From Nitrososphaerota archaeon (GTDB taxonomy: Archaea > Thermoproteota > Nitrososphaeria > Nitrososphaerales > Nitrosopumilaceae), in contig JAGWGS010000024.1 of assembly GCA_028867235.1 (NCBI GenBank), positions 1 to 11,564 on the forward strand: a stretch of DNA of 11,564 nucleotides, in the 5' to 3' direction. This document shows positions 1-6,332 of the stretch, piece by piece (the first letter of the stretch is position 1; each line of letters begins with the position of its first letter). Position numbers and translations under genes: made by a program. The notes under the pieces were generated by a model. It did not search any database. It saw nothing but the letters and a program-made list of their open reading frames with translations, and was not told the DNA's origin.

Positions 1-333
1 CATTTCTTCAACTTTAATTTTTTCTACAGTTTCATATATCCCAAAACCCGCATTGTTAACAAGCACATCTACACCGCCAAATTTTTCAATTACAAATTTA
101 ACCATCTTGTCTACTTGATCTTTTTTTGATATATCACAAGCATAAGCAAGTACAGTAGTTTGATATTTTGATAGCCTGGAAGATATTTGCTGTAGTTTCT
201 CTTCATTTCTAGATACCAGTACCACAATTGCATGCAGTTGTGCAAATTTTTCAGCAGATTGTTCACCAATTCCACTTGATGCGCCGGTGATAACCACTAC
301 TTTTCTGTTATAGTTCAATAATTGAAAATTCAT
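1..333 (-). CDS. short-chain dehydrogenase/reductase (SDR), C-terminus beyond left edge
   Basis: The first 111 codons of an SDR-family NAD(P)-dependent oxidoreductase read leftward and run off the window. The Rossmann dinucleotide motif TGASSGIG lies at about residues 17-24. The NNAG motif that stabilises the central sheet follows near residues 93-96, after a typical GGVDVLV strand. The Ser-Tyr-Lys catalytic triad would lie in the missing part, so substrate and activity cannot be judged. The ATG at 333 is the furthest upstream start. A TTG at 318 would give a shorter N-terminus still ahead of the first beta strand, and it sits about 25 bp from a TATA-like element, as for other genes here. The gene lies 21 bp downstream of the LPG-TM-type membrane protein and may be cotranscribed with it. 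The family call is firm; the function is unknown. Confidence 0.9.
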   Translation of the reverse strand, partial: MNFQLLNYNRKVVVITGASSGIGEQSAEKFAQLHAIVVLVSRNEEKLQQISSRLSKYQTTVLAYACDISKKDQVDKMVKFVIEKFGGVDVLVNNAGFGIYETVEKIKVEEM

Positions 334-337
334 GGCA

Positions 338-348
338 TTAAAATAAAG
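338..348 (-). promoter_or_regulatory. possible TATA element for the SDR gene
   Basis: Read on the minus strand this is CTTTATTTTAA in the 21-bp gap before the SDR gene. Its centre is only about 10 bp from the ATG at 333 but about 25 bp from an in-frame TTG at 318. The second spacing matches a leaderless archaeal promoter. It could equally be chance in A+T-rich spacer DNA. Confidence 0.3.
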
Positions 349-354
349 TGCTTT

Positions 355-1371
355 CTATGCAGTTTTGGCCTTTTTTATACTAGGATATACAACTTTCATT
401 AGAAATATCCAGCTTATTACAAGACCAACATGATAAGTTGCTATTCTCCACCCTATCACAATATTCCATTGAAGACTATTCTTGGCAGCTTCAAATGTCA
501 GGCTATGTAGATGACCTAGATATGCCCATATAGAAAATTCAGTTAGTCCAGATCCACCAATGGTAATAGGCAGATTACCAACTGCTATAGAAGCCATTGT
601 GGCCATGAGAGAATGGAAAAAATCAATCACATAACCAACACCATTTGCAATTATCATAAACGATAGACCATAAAGTGACCATGTAAATACTGAGATTATT
701 ATAGATACGGTAAATGCTTTTTTGATTTCTCTGGTATGTAGAGTTTCCCTACTCATGTCACATATTTCTTTCATCCACAAATTTGTTTTATCGATGTATT
801 TTACAGAACGTTCTTTTCCTACTTTTGTAGCAAGTCTTGAAGCCCAACTGGGTACTTGAAATGTTCTTTTAGAAGAGAGGAAGAATAATGTAGACCAAAG
901 TCCTGTGATGGGGACACTGATAGCAAGTATTGTTATTCCTATAACGTATGCGCCATATGTAAATGAAATTACTGCAGCAGTTATTGCAAATATTCCAGAC
1001 ACTAGAACCTCCGTTACAATTTCTATAATTGTTACCCAGGATGCTTTTCCAATTGGGACTCCTTTTTTACCCAGCCACATTATTCGTACCAATTCCCCAC
1101 CAACAAAAGAAGGAGTTGTAGATGTTACAAATTCACTGCCAATTCGTACAGAAATTGTTCTCCAGTGTACATCAACTGGACCCAGAAATTTTTTTACAAG
1201 ATAATTGAATTTCAGCCCCTGTGTGAATAATTTGGCAGCCATAGCTATGGAGGCTCCTACAAATGGTAACATGCCTATTGCAAGAATGTTATCAAAACTT
1301 ACGTTAAATGTAGCAGCAATAATTAGGAATGGAATAATACTCACAGGAATAGCAAGGATCTTCCAGTTCAT
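355..1371 (-). CDS. LPG-synthase-TM / flippase-like integral membrane protein
   Basis: A 338-residue polytopic protein with about seven or eight hydrophobic segments, including residues 4-25, 30-48, 110-137, 139-165 and 303-331. Family hallmarks are the Pro-Ser-x-x-Gly-Gly-Glu stretch near residue 90 (TTPSFVGGELVR) and a TIGGSGLTE motif near residue 275. These place it in the lysylphosphatidylglycerol-synthase transmembrane / UPF0104 family (PF03706). In archaea this family is often linked to lipid-linked glycan or polar lipid metabolism or flipping, but the substrate here is not visible. There is no C-terminal aminoacyl-transfer domain, so it is not a full MprF. The ATG start lies 26 bp from a TATA-like element shared with the divergent GTPase gene. 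An SDR gene follows 21 bp downstream. The family call is good; the exact role is open. Confidence 0.8.
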   Translation of the reverse strand: MNWKILAIPVSIIPFLIIAATFNVSFDNILAIGMLPFVGASIAMAAKLFTQGLKFNYLVKKFLGPVDVHWRTISVRIGSEFVTSTTPSFVGGELVRIMWLGKKGVPIGKASWVTIIEIVTEVLVSGIFAITAAVISFTYGAYVIGITILAISVPITGLWSTLFFLSSKRTFQVPSWASRLATKVGKERSVKYIDKTNLWMKEICDMSRETLHTREIKKAFTVSIIISVFTWSLYGLSFMIIANGVGYVIDFFHSLMATMASIAVGNLPITIGGSGLTEFSIWAYLGHLHSLTFEAAKNSLQWNIVIGWRIATYHVGLVISWIFLMKVVYPSIKKAKTA

Positions 1372-1392
1372 TGCATCCTTACTCAGAGATGG

Positions 1393-1401
1393 AAATATAA
1401 G
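1393..1401. promoter_or_regulatory. shared TATA-like element between divergent genes
   Basis: AAATATAAG on the plus strand reads CTTATATTT on the minus strand. It is the only strong TATA-like element in the 57-bp divergent gap. Its centre is about 26 bp from the ATG of the leftward membrane-protein gene and about 32 bp from the ATG of the rightward GTPase gene. Both distances allow short-leader or leaderless transcripts. Use in both directions is inferred. Confidence 0.45.
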
Positions 1402-1428
1402 CTCAACATAGAATGAATTATCAGAAAA

Positions 1429-2187
1429 ATGAAGGCAATCTTTCTGGTTGGAACTGCAGGTGCAGGAAAGTCATTATTGGCTTCTAAAATTCTAGATTAC
1501 TATTCTAGAAATGGGGCATTTGTAGGAATGTTGAACTTAGACCCTGGTGTAGAAAATCTTCCATACACATGCGATATTGATGTTAGAGATCATATCAACA
1601 TAGTAGATATTATGAAACAGTATGACCTTGGTCCAAACGGATCAATGATCATGGCAAATGATCTTATTGCATCAAAGATAGAAGATATACAAAATGAGAT
1701 AGATAATGTAAATCCAGACTATCTCATAGTAGACACTCCAGGGCAAGTGGAATTATTTGCATATAGAGCAAGTGGTCCATTTATCATGCAAAACTTGAAC
1801 ATAGAAGAGAAAGCATCAATATTTCTTCACGATGGATCATTGATGACCTCTCCTTCTAATTTTATTTCAGTTGCATTACTTTCCACATCAATAAAGCTAC
1901 GACTCGGTCTACCACAAATAAATGTGCTAACAAAAATAGATCTAATTGAAGATAAGCTTAAAGACATACTGAAATGGTCAACAAACATGACAAGTCTTGA
2001 GAGCTCTCTTGCAAAAAGTTCAGATGGTGAAAATTATACGCTTGCAGTCAACATTCTACGGAGTCTGAACTTAGGTGGATTTGCGCAAGGGATGATTCCA
2101 ATTTCTAATGTTACCGGAGAAGGCATGGCTAATCTACAGGCTGCATTGAGTCGTATACTTAACTTGGGCGAAGAGGTAGAAGATTAG
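1429..2187 (+). CDS. GPN-loop GTPase
   Basis: A 252-residue P-loop GTPase of the GPN/XAB1 family. It has a Walker A motif GTAGAGKS at residues 8-15 and the diagnostic Gly-Pro-Asn insertion at 68-70. The G3-type DTPGQ is at 102-106 and the base-recognition TKID at 168-171. Length fits the archaeal homologues, which are homodimers like the structurally known Pyrococcus PAB0955. Eukaryotic relatives help assemble and import RNA polymerase II; the archaeal role is less settled and probably concerns assembly of large complexes. The start codon ATG follows a TATA-like element with almost no leader and no Shine-Dalgarno. Its TAG stop overlaps the GTG start of the homoserine kinase gene by one base, so the two are almost certainly cotranscribed. 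All GTPase motifs are intact. Confidence 0.93.
   Translation: MKAIFLVGTAGAGKSLLASKILDYYSRNGAFVGMLNLDPGVENLPYTCDIDVRDHINIVDIMKQYDLGPNGSMIMANDLIASKIEDIQNEIDNVNPDYLIVDTPGQVELFAYRASGPFIMQNLNIEEKASIFLHDGSLMTSPSNFISVALLSTSIKLRLGLPQINVLTKIDLIEDKLKDILKWSTNMTSLESSLAKSSDGENYTLAVNILRSLNLGGFAQGMIPISNVTGEGMANLQAALSRILNLGEEVED
2173..2177 (+). promoter_or_regulatory. Shine-Dalgarno site for thrB
   Basis: GAGGT inside the last codons of the GTPase gene lies 9 nt before the GTG at 2187. It matches the archaeal anti-Shine-Dalgarno and supports the non-ATG start that overlaps the preceding stop. Confidence 0.6.
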
Positions 2188-3104
2188 TGAAAAGTGTAAC
2201 TGCTCGAGCTCCAAGTTCCACTGCAAACCTAGGTCCTGGCTTTGATGTATTTGGACTTGCTCTTGATGCATATTATGATGAAGTTCAGATAACAAAAAAG
2301 GAAGGAGTGCAGATAATTATCGAAAGTTCAGACTCTGTTCCATTAGAACCTGAGAAGAATTCTGCAGGAATAGTAATCATGGAGATGTCAAAGAAATTCA
2401 AGATAAAAACAGGTCTTTTAGTTAAAATCAAAAAAGGTGTTCCAGCAGGATTTGGGATGGGCAGTAGCGCAGCATCTGCTGCAGCTGCTGCAGTTGCGTT
2501 TAATTCATTATTTGACCTAAATCTTGATCAAAATACTTTGGTAGAATTTGCAGGAATGGGAGAAAGGGCAAGTGCTGGGTCTATTCATTATGATAATGTA
2601 AGCGCCTCAGTTCTCGGAGGGTTTGTGATAGTAAGAACGGATCCTCTTGATGTTATAAAAATTGAACCACCAAAGGATCTAGTATTGTGTGTTGCAATAC
2701 CAAAAATCATTGTTCCTAAAAAGAAGACCAAGGTATCTAGAGGAGTTTTACCACAACAAGTAAAGTTACATGATCATGTAAGAAATCTCGCTAATGCAGC
2801 TGCTATAGCTGCGGGATTTATCAATAAAGACGTAGAATTGTTGGGCCGATCAATAAAGGACATAATAGTAGAACCAGCTAGAAAACACATGATTCCAGGT
2901 TTTGATAATGTGAAGAAAAATGCACTACAGGCAGGTGCGTTAGGTGTAACGATAAGTGGAGCTGGCCCATCAGTAATTTCATTTACATTAAAATCTACAA
3001 ATCACAAAAAGATCTGCAGTGCAATGGAAAAAGGATTTTCTTCTGCCAATACAGAATGTATTACAATAATTTGTAGACCAAGTAAGGGCGCTTTTGTATT
3101 ATAA
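2187..3104 (+). CDS. thrB: homoserine kinase
   Basis: A 305-residue GHMP-superfamily kinase that phosphorylates L-homoserine with ATP, the step before threonine synthase in threonine biosynthesis; cytoplasmic. Motif 1 (PSSTANLGPGFDVFGLAL) is at residues 9-26. The ATP-binding motif 2, Pro-x3-Gly-x-Gly-Ser-Ser-Ala-Ala, is at 86-96. The ThrB-like HYDNVSA segment is at 134-140, VEPAR at 228-232, and the C-terminal motif 3 (ISGAGPSV) at 256-263. Length is typical. The H-x-DNV and VEPAR motifs favour homoserine kinase over mevalonate or shikimate kinases of the same superfamily. The start is GTG, overlapping the GTPase stop by 1 bp and preceded by GAGGT, which implies translational coupling. The 3' end overlaps the convergent crotonase gene by 6 bp. 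Pairing of a threonine enzyme with a GPN GTPase has no obvious functional logic. Confidence 0.92.
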   Translation: MKSVTARAPSSTANLGPGFDVFGLALDAYYDEVQITKKEGVQIIIESSDSVPLEPEKNSAGIVIMEMSKKFKIKTGLLVKIKKGVPAGFGMGSSAASAAAAAVAFNSLFDLNLDQNTLVEFAGMGERASAGSIHYDNVSASVLGGFVIVRTDPLDVIKIEPPKDLVLCVAIPKIIVPKKKTKVSRGVLPQQVKLHDHVRNLANAAAIAAGFINKDVELLGRSIKDIIVEPARKHMIPGFDNVKKNALQAGALGVTISGAGPSVISFTLKSTNHKKICSAMEKGFSSANTECITIICRPSKGAFVL

Positions 3105-3854
3105 TTTTTTTTCAACAAACTTACGCATTCGTTCTTCTCTGTCTTTAGTTGAAAAACAGACAGCCCATGAATAAATTTCAAGTTTTAATCCAGTATCAAG
3201 ATTAGCATCTGTTCCTTTGTTCACAAGCATTTTAGAAACTCCGATTGCAAAGCTACTGTTTTTTGATATCGCTTTCGCATATGATCTAGTTTCTGAAAGT
3301 AGGTTTTCAGAAGAGAATATTTTATTTATCAAACCCATCGAGAATGCCTCTTCTGCAGTAATTTTTCTACCAGAAAATATGAGATCTTTTGCCCTGGCTG
3401 GACCTATGATTCGTAACAATCTTTGTGTTCCTCCCCATCCCGGACATATTCCTAAAGTCACTTCTGGTTGTCCAAGATATGCATTTGGAGAAGCAAATCT
3501 CAGATCACATGAAAGTGCAAGCTCACATCCTCCACCCAAAGCATATCCATTTACAGCAGCTATCACAGGTTTTTCCAATTTTTCAATTTTGTTGAGTACC
3601 TCGTGCCCTCGTAGTGCATATTTTTCTGCATCTGATGGTCCTATACTACTCATATATTCAATGTCGGCCCCTGCTGAGAAGGCCTTTGTACCATCACCAG
3701 TTATAATAATGACTCGTGACGAGTCTTTTTCTAATCCATCCAGTATGGAGATAAATTCATCCATTACAGCCAGGTTCATTGCATTTAGTTTTTCTTGTCG
3801 AGTTATTGTGATTTGAACAACTTGATCATCTCGTTCAACTTTTAGGTAAGCCAT
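3099..3854 (-). CDS. enoyl-CoA hydratase (crotonase family), probable crotonyl-CoA hydratase / 3-hydroxypropionyl-CoA dehydratase
   Basis: A 251-residue single-domain crotonase. The oxyanion-hole regions are visible as FSAGADI at 59-65 and GYALGGGCEL at 103-112. Both acid/base glutamates of true hydratases are present: E111 (GGGCE) and E131 (GQPEV), followed by GICPGWGGTQRL. This argues for hydratase rather than isomerase-only activity. In Nitrosopumilus a closely similar single-domain enzyme (Nmar_1308, from memory) hydrates crotonyl-CoA and dehydrates 3-hydroxypropionyl-CoA in the HP/HB CO2-fixation cycle, and I infer the same role here. There is no fused 3-hydroxyacyl-CoA dehydrogenase domain, so the next step needs a separate enzyme. 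The gene stands alone, divergent from a transporter gene, with its own TATA-like element about 26 bp before the ATG. Its stop is interlocked with that of thrB. Confidence 0.88.
   Translation of the reverse strand: MAYLKVERDDQVVQITITRQEKLNAMNLAVMDEFISILDGLEKDSSRVIIITGDGTKAFSAGADIEYMSSIGPSDAEKYALRGHEVLNKIEKLEKPVIAAVNGYALGGGCELALSCDLRFASPNAYLGQPEVTLGICPGWGGTQRLLRIIGPARAKDLIFSGRKITAEEAFSMGLINKIFSSENLLSETRSYAKAISKNSSFAIGVSKMLVNKGTDANLDTGLKLEIYSWAVCFSTKDREERMRKFVEKKL
3105..3112 (+). terminator. T8 tract directly after thrB stop
   Basis: Eight T residues follow the thrB TAA without a gap on the plus strand. Archaeal RNA polymerase can terminate at such non-template T-runs without a hairpin. The same bases encode the C-terminal Lys codons of the convergent crotonase gene, so the signal lies inside the opposing coding sequence. 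Function is inferred. Confidence 0.4.
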
Positions 3855-3873
3855 ATAGAAAAAATATCTTGGC

Positions 3874-3884
3874 TAAAATTAAAC
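3874..3884 (-). promoter_or_regulatory. TATA element of the crotonase gene
   Basis: On the minus strand this reads GTTTAATTTTA. Its centre is about 26 bp from the ATG at 3854, and no Shine-Dalgarno lies in between. A leaderless transcript is expected. It is one of two opposite TATA-like elements in this 84-bp divergent gap. Confidence 0.45.
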
Positions 3885-3906
3885 TTTAGAGTGGATAGAA
3901 ATCGAG

Positions 3907-3913
3907 TTATATT
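3907..3913 (+). promoter_or_regulatory. TATA element of the GRP/DMT-type transporter gene
   Basis: TTATATT is centred 29 bp before the TTG start at 3939. There is no Shine-Dalgarno in between, which fits a leaderless transcript and supports the TTG as the true start. Confidence 0.45.
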
Positions 3914-3938
3914 GCCAATCTTGCAGTGAAAGTCGTCT

Positions 3939-4766
3939 TTGAATTCATCTGGATTAATTTCATCCATTGGTTCAGCTATTTGTTGGGGTACTTTTTTTGT
4001 TCCTGTAAAAAAAGTCAAGGTTTCAGACATTTATCAACTTCAAGGGTCTACAGGAATAGGAGCTCTTCTTTTTGCAATACCAATTAGTTTTTTCTGGGGA
4101 TTTGAGATTTTACCTAGTGGTCTTATTGGTGGAGCGATATGGACCGCAGGAAATATACTTGCACTTTATTCAGTAAGACTGATAGGACTTTCAAGGACAT
4201 CACCGTTACTTGCAGGATTTAGCATTCTAGTTTCATTTCTGTGGGGGATATTATTTTTTGGAGAAAAATTTAATCACATGCCCCTAGCAATCGGTGCAAT
4301 AGGGTTACTGTTGGCTGGTTTACCATTTGTAACAGGTGCAACAAAGACTTCGGCTGTGCAAAAAAGAGGATATGTGATTGCCATAATATCAGGAATTGTG
4401 GGAGGTTCATATGTCATACCAATGCAAATGACCCACACCTTACAATCTGGATTTTTTTCATCAAGTTTGTCTATTTTTGCAATTAGTATACCACTCTTGT
4501 TTATTTCACGAAAATGGATCAGAAAAGACATTATCGCAGGAATAGCTTCAGGAAGTTTGTTTAACGCAGGAAGTTTGTTTGTCTTAATAGCCATCACATC
4601 AGTAGGGATTACAGTAGCATATCCAATTTCCCAAACAGCTACACTCTTTGCAGTATCATGGGGAATTTTATATTTTAAAGAGATAACCAACAAGCAGAAC
4701 ATATTTAGAGTAATTACTGGGTCTGTCATGATTTTGTCAGGTGCTACGTTATTGTCTATAGCCTAG
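3939..4766 (+). CDS. GRP/DMT-superfamily transporter (GlcU/TMEM144-like)
   Basis: A 275-residue membrane protein made almost entirely of hydrophobic segments, about ten, in the drug/metabolite transporter fold. The first helix carries CWGTFFVPVKK (residues 15-25), characteristic of the glucose/ribose porter (GRP) family. A related segment near residues 152-165 (SGIVGGSYVIPMQM) starts the second half, consistent with the five-plus-five helix duplication of the superfamily. The substrate cannot be read from sequence; sugar uptake is the family default but is not assured in an autotroph. TTG at 3939 is the first possible start after an in-frame TGA at 3927, and it has a TATA-like element 29 bp upstream. 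The gene is divergent from the crotonase gene and ends 38 bp before queC. Residues near 205-215 contain a short tandem duplication. Confidence 0.78.
   Translation: MNSSGLISSIGSAICWGTFFVPVKKVKVSDIYQLQGSTGIGALLFAIPISFFWGFEILPSGLIGGAIWTAGNILALYSVRLIGLSRTSPLLAGFSILVSFLWGILFFGEKFNHMPLAIGAIGLLLAGLPFVTGATKTSAVQKRGYVIAIISGIVGGSYVIPMQMTHTLQSGFFSSSLSIFAISIPLLFISRKWIRKDIIAGIASGSLFNAGSLFVLIAITSVGITVAYPISQTATLFAVSWGILYFKEITNKQNIFRVITGSVMILSGATLLSIA
4549..4580 (+). repeat. short in-frame tandem repeat within transporter gene
   Basis: CAGGAAGTTTGTTT occurs at 4549-4562 and again at 4567-4580, an 18-bp period. It encodes a repeated Gly-Ser-Leu-Phe in one transmembrane segment. A six-residue duplication keeps the frame. 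It may be a recent slippage event or simple convergence in a helix. Confidence 0.6.
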
Positions 4767-4772
4767 TCAAGC

Positions 4773-4780
4773 ATTTATTT
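4773..4780 (+). promoter_or_regulatory. TATA element of queC
   Basis: ATTTATTT is centred 28 bp before the TTG at 4805. It is surrounded by two short direct repeats: TAGTCAA at 4764-4770 and 4780-4786, and AAGCATTT at 4769-4776 and 4792-4799. The repeats could be operator half-sites, but their spacing (16 and 23 bp) is not clearly helical. Confidence 0.45.
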
Positions 4781-4804
4781 AGTCAAATACTAAGCATTTT
4801 CAAA

Positions 4805-5479
4805 TTGAAAGCGGTTATTGTGTTCAGTGGCGGCTTGGATTCTGTATGTACCGCTGCTTATATGAAAAAAAAATACCAATTGTATGGAATAACTTTTTCA
4901 TATGGTCAAAAAGCAGACAATGAAGTAAAGATTGCACAAAAATTTTCAAAATTACTAGAATTCAAAGAACATAAAGTTGTAGACATTAGTTTCATGAAAG
5001 AACTATATGGAAATACAAATGCATTGACAGATTCTAAAATAACAATTCCTTCAGAATTTGATTATTCAATAGTTGCTCCAATAAGAAATGCTATTTTTCT
5101 CAGTATGGCATCAGCATGGGCATTTGCAAAAGAAGCAGAGGTTGTTGCATATGGAGCACATACAGGAGACATGAGATATCCTGATTGTAGACCAACATTT
5201 GCAAAATTACTGACAAAGGCCTTGAATCAAGGCGAAATTGACGGAATAAATTCGAATTTAAGAAAGAAGATAAGAATTTGGAGCCCGTTTATGGATAATC
5301 TTTCAAAGAGTGATCTTTTAAAGAAGGGTTACAAGGAACTGGGCCAAAATATTTACAAAAGTTGGAGTTGTTACGGTGGAAACAAGATTCATTGTGGAAT
5401 ATGTGAATCGTGTAATAATAGAAAATTAGCATTTCACAAATCAAAGATAGTAGATAAAACAAAATATCTGAAAATCTAG
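4805..5479 (+). CDS. queC: 7-cyano-7-deazaguanine (preQ0) synthase
   Basis: A 224-residue ATP-dependent enzyme converting 7-carboxy-7-deazaguanine and ammonia to preQ0, the base that archaeal tRNA-guanine transglycosylase inserts at position 15 on the way to archaeosine. The PP-loop SGGLDS is at residues 8-13. The VAPIRN segment (90-95) and YPDCR (125-129) are QueC hallmarks. The zinc site is C189, C197, C200 and C203. Length is normal, and there is no fused amidotransferase domain. The start is TTG, with a TATA-like element 28 bp upstream and no Shine-Dalgarno; the next residues fit the N-terminal strand before the PP-loop. The stop overlaps that of the convergent 84-aa gene by 4 bp. Pathway partners folE and queE lie just beyond that gene on the opposite strand. 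Confidence 0.95.
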   Translation: MKAVIVFSGGLDSVCTAAYMKKKYQLYGITFSYGQKADNEVKIAQKFSKLLEFKEHKVVDISFMKELYGNTNALTDSKITIPSEFDYSIVAPIRNAIFLSMASAWAFAKEAEVVAYGAHTGDMRYPDCRPTFAKLLTKALNQGEIDGINSNLRKKIRIWSPFMDNLSKSDLLKKGYKELGQNIYKSWSCYGGNKIHCGICESCNNRKLAFHKSKIVDKTKYLKI

Positions 5480-5730
5480 ATCTTCGATAGTATAGGCTTT
5501 CGGAGTATCAATGGCCTTACAAGAATGTAGTAAGCTAGGAATACTACTCCAACCATTCCCCAAAAAGCCCATGTTGACATTGGGTCACCAAGACCCATTT
5601 TCTTGAAATAATCCATGGAATTTAGAGATATTTCAAGTCCGGCAGCCAACACAACGAAGAATTCTATTGCATACCACAAAAAGGCAGGCCAAGATTCTTT
5701 TGGAACATGAATATTGTTGTGTGCACCCAT
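5476..5730 (-). CDS. small two-helix membrane protein, function unknown
   Basis: I do not recognise this 84-residue protein. It has two hydrophobic helices, about residues 13-35 and 51-72. They are joined by a short loop with MDYFKKMGLGDP and followed by a basic tail (RPLILRKPILSK), which suggests a hairpin with its C-terminus in the cytoplasm. Aromatic residues are frequent (six Trp/Tyr within the helices). Reality is supported by a TATA-like element 26 bp before the ATG, a frame that fills the space between queC and folE, and a clean membrane-protein composition. It overlaps queC by 4 bp at the stop codons. It sits between genes of the preQ0 pathway, but nothing in it suggests a part in that pathway. 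A small subunit of a membrane complex is possible and unsupported. Confidence 0.75.
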   Translation of the reverse strand: MGAHNNIHVPKESWPAFLWYAIEFFVVLAAGLEISLNSMDYFKKMGLGDPMSTWAFWGMVGVVFLAYYILVRPLILRKPILSKI

Positions 5731-5750
5731 GACTTTGCTGGTTTTATGTT

Positions 5751-5760
5751 ATTATTTAAT
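5751..5760 (-). promoter_or_regulatory. TATA element of the 84-aa membrane protein gene
   Basis: On the minus strand this reads ATTAAATAAT, centred about 26 bp before the ATG at 5730. It lies in the 38-bp gap after folE, so the small gene can be transcribed separately from queE-folE. Confidence 0.4.
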
Positions 5761-5768
5761 TTTTTAGA

Positions 5769-6332
5769 TTAACTGATGGTTGGTTTTGATTTTCCACTAT
5801 ATATCAAATTAAGAACATCCGATCTTGCTTCCTTTTTATCATATGTTCCTCGTGATGCTATTGTTGTAACTATTGCATCATTTCGTACTCCGCGCATTTT
5901 CATACAAAGATGTTCTCCTTCTGCAATGACAATTACTCCTTGTACTCCTTCAGAATATAGCTCATCAGCTATATTCTTTGTGATCCTTTCCTGTATCTGT
6001 AGTCTAGCAGAATATTTTTCAACAAGGCGAACCAGTTTTGAGATACCAAATACTTTGCCGTCTGGTGAATATGCTATGCTTATTTTACCATAGAATGGCA
6101 ACATATGATGTTCACACATAGAATAGAATTGGATATCTTTTGCAATTACTATATCAGAATCTTCAGAAAACTTGACAGATAATTCTGATTCTCCTTCATA
6201 TCCCTTGAAAATCTCCTCATACATATCTGCTATTCTGTTAGGAGTATCAACAAGACCTTCCCTTGTTGGATCTTCTCCTATCTCTGCAATTATTTCACGA
6301 ATTAATCGTTTTATTCTTTCTTTATTCATCAT
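5769..6332 (-). CDS. folE: GTP cyclohydrolase I (type IA)
   Basis: A 187-residue enzyme that opens GTP to 7,8-dihydroneopterin triphosphate, the first step toward preQ0 as well as pterins. The zinc ligands are C73 and H76 (in CEHHMLPF) and C143 (HLCMKMRG). H75 is the usual catalytic histidine, and the RLQIQERIT signature is at 110-118. The N-terminal regulatory extension of animal enzymes is absent. The gene starts with two adjacent ATG codons at 6332 and 6329. AGGTG ends 4 nt before the first and 7 nt before the second, so the second, giving 186 residues, may be used. It overlaps queE by ATGA (4 bp), so translation is probably coupled. That coupling suggests the enzyme here serves deazapurine synthesis first. 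Confidence 0.95.
   Translation of the reverse strand: MMNKERIKRLIREIIAEIGEDPTREGLVDTPNRIADMYEEIFKGYEGESELSVKFSEDSDIVIAKDIQFYSMCEHHMLPFYGKISIAYSPDGKVFGISKLVRLVEKYSARLQIQERITKNIADELYSEGVQGVIVIAEGEHLCMKMRGVRNDAIVTTIASRGTYDKKEARSDVLNLIYSGKSKPTIS

Noticed and set aside
355..1371. Full lysylphosphatidylglycerol synthase (MprF)
   Set aside because: Only the transmembrane domain is present. The soluble aminoacyl-transfer domain is missing, so the enzyme name would be misleading.
905..1411. Two plus-strand open frames antisense to the flippase-like gene
   Set aside because: Both are shadows of the membrane-protein gene, and the second ends across the shared promoter.
3217..3816. 199-codon open frame antisense to the crotonase gene
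   Set aside because: It lies wholly inside a confidently identified gene, has no recognisable motif, no promoter of its own and an unlikely composition; it is a shadow of the real coding frame.
3842..4030. 62-codon minus-strand frame spanning the divergent gap before the crotonase gene
   Set aside because: It overlaps the transporter start and both TATA-like elements and has no motif. The crotonase and transporter genes explain this region better.
4274..4729. 151-codon open frame antisense to the transporter gene
   Set aside because: It is contained in the transporter gene, and its sequence is what antisense reading of a hydrophobic protein produces. No start signal was seen.
5776..6093. 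105-codon plus-strand frame inside folE
   Set aside because: It is antisense to a gene whose zinc ligands and signatures are all intact, and it has no evidence of its own.
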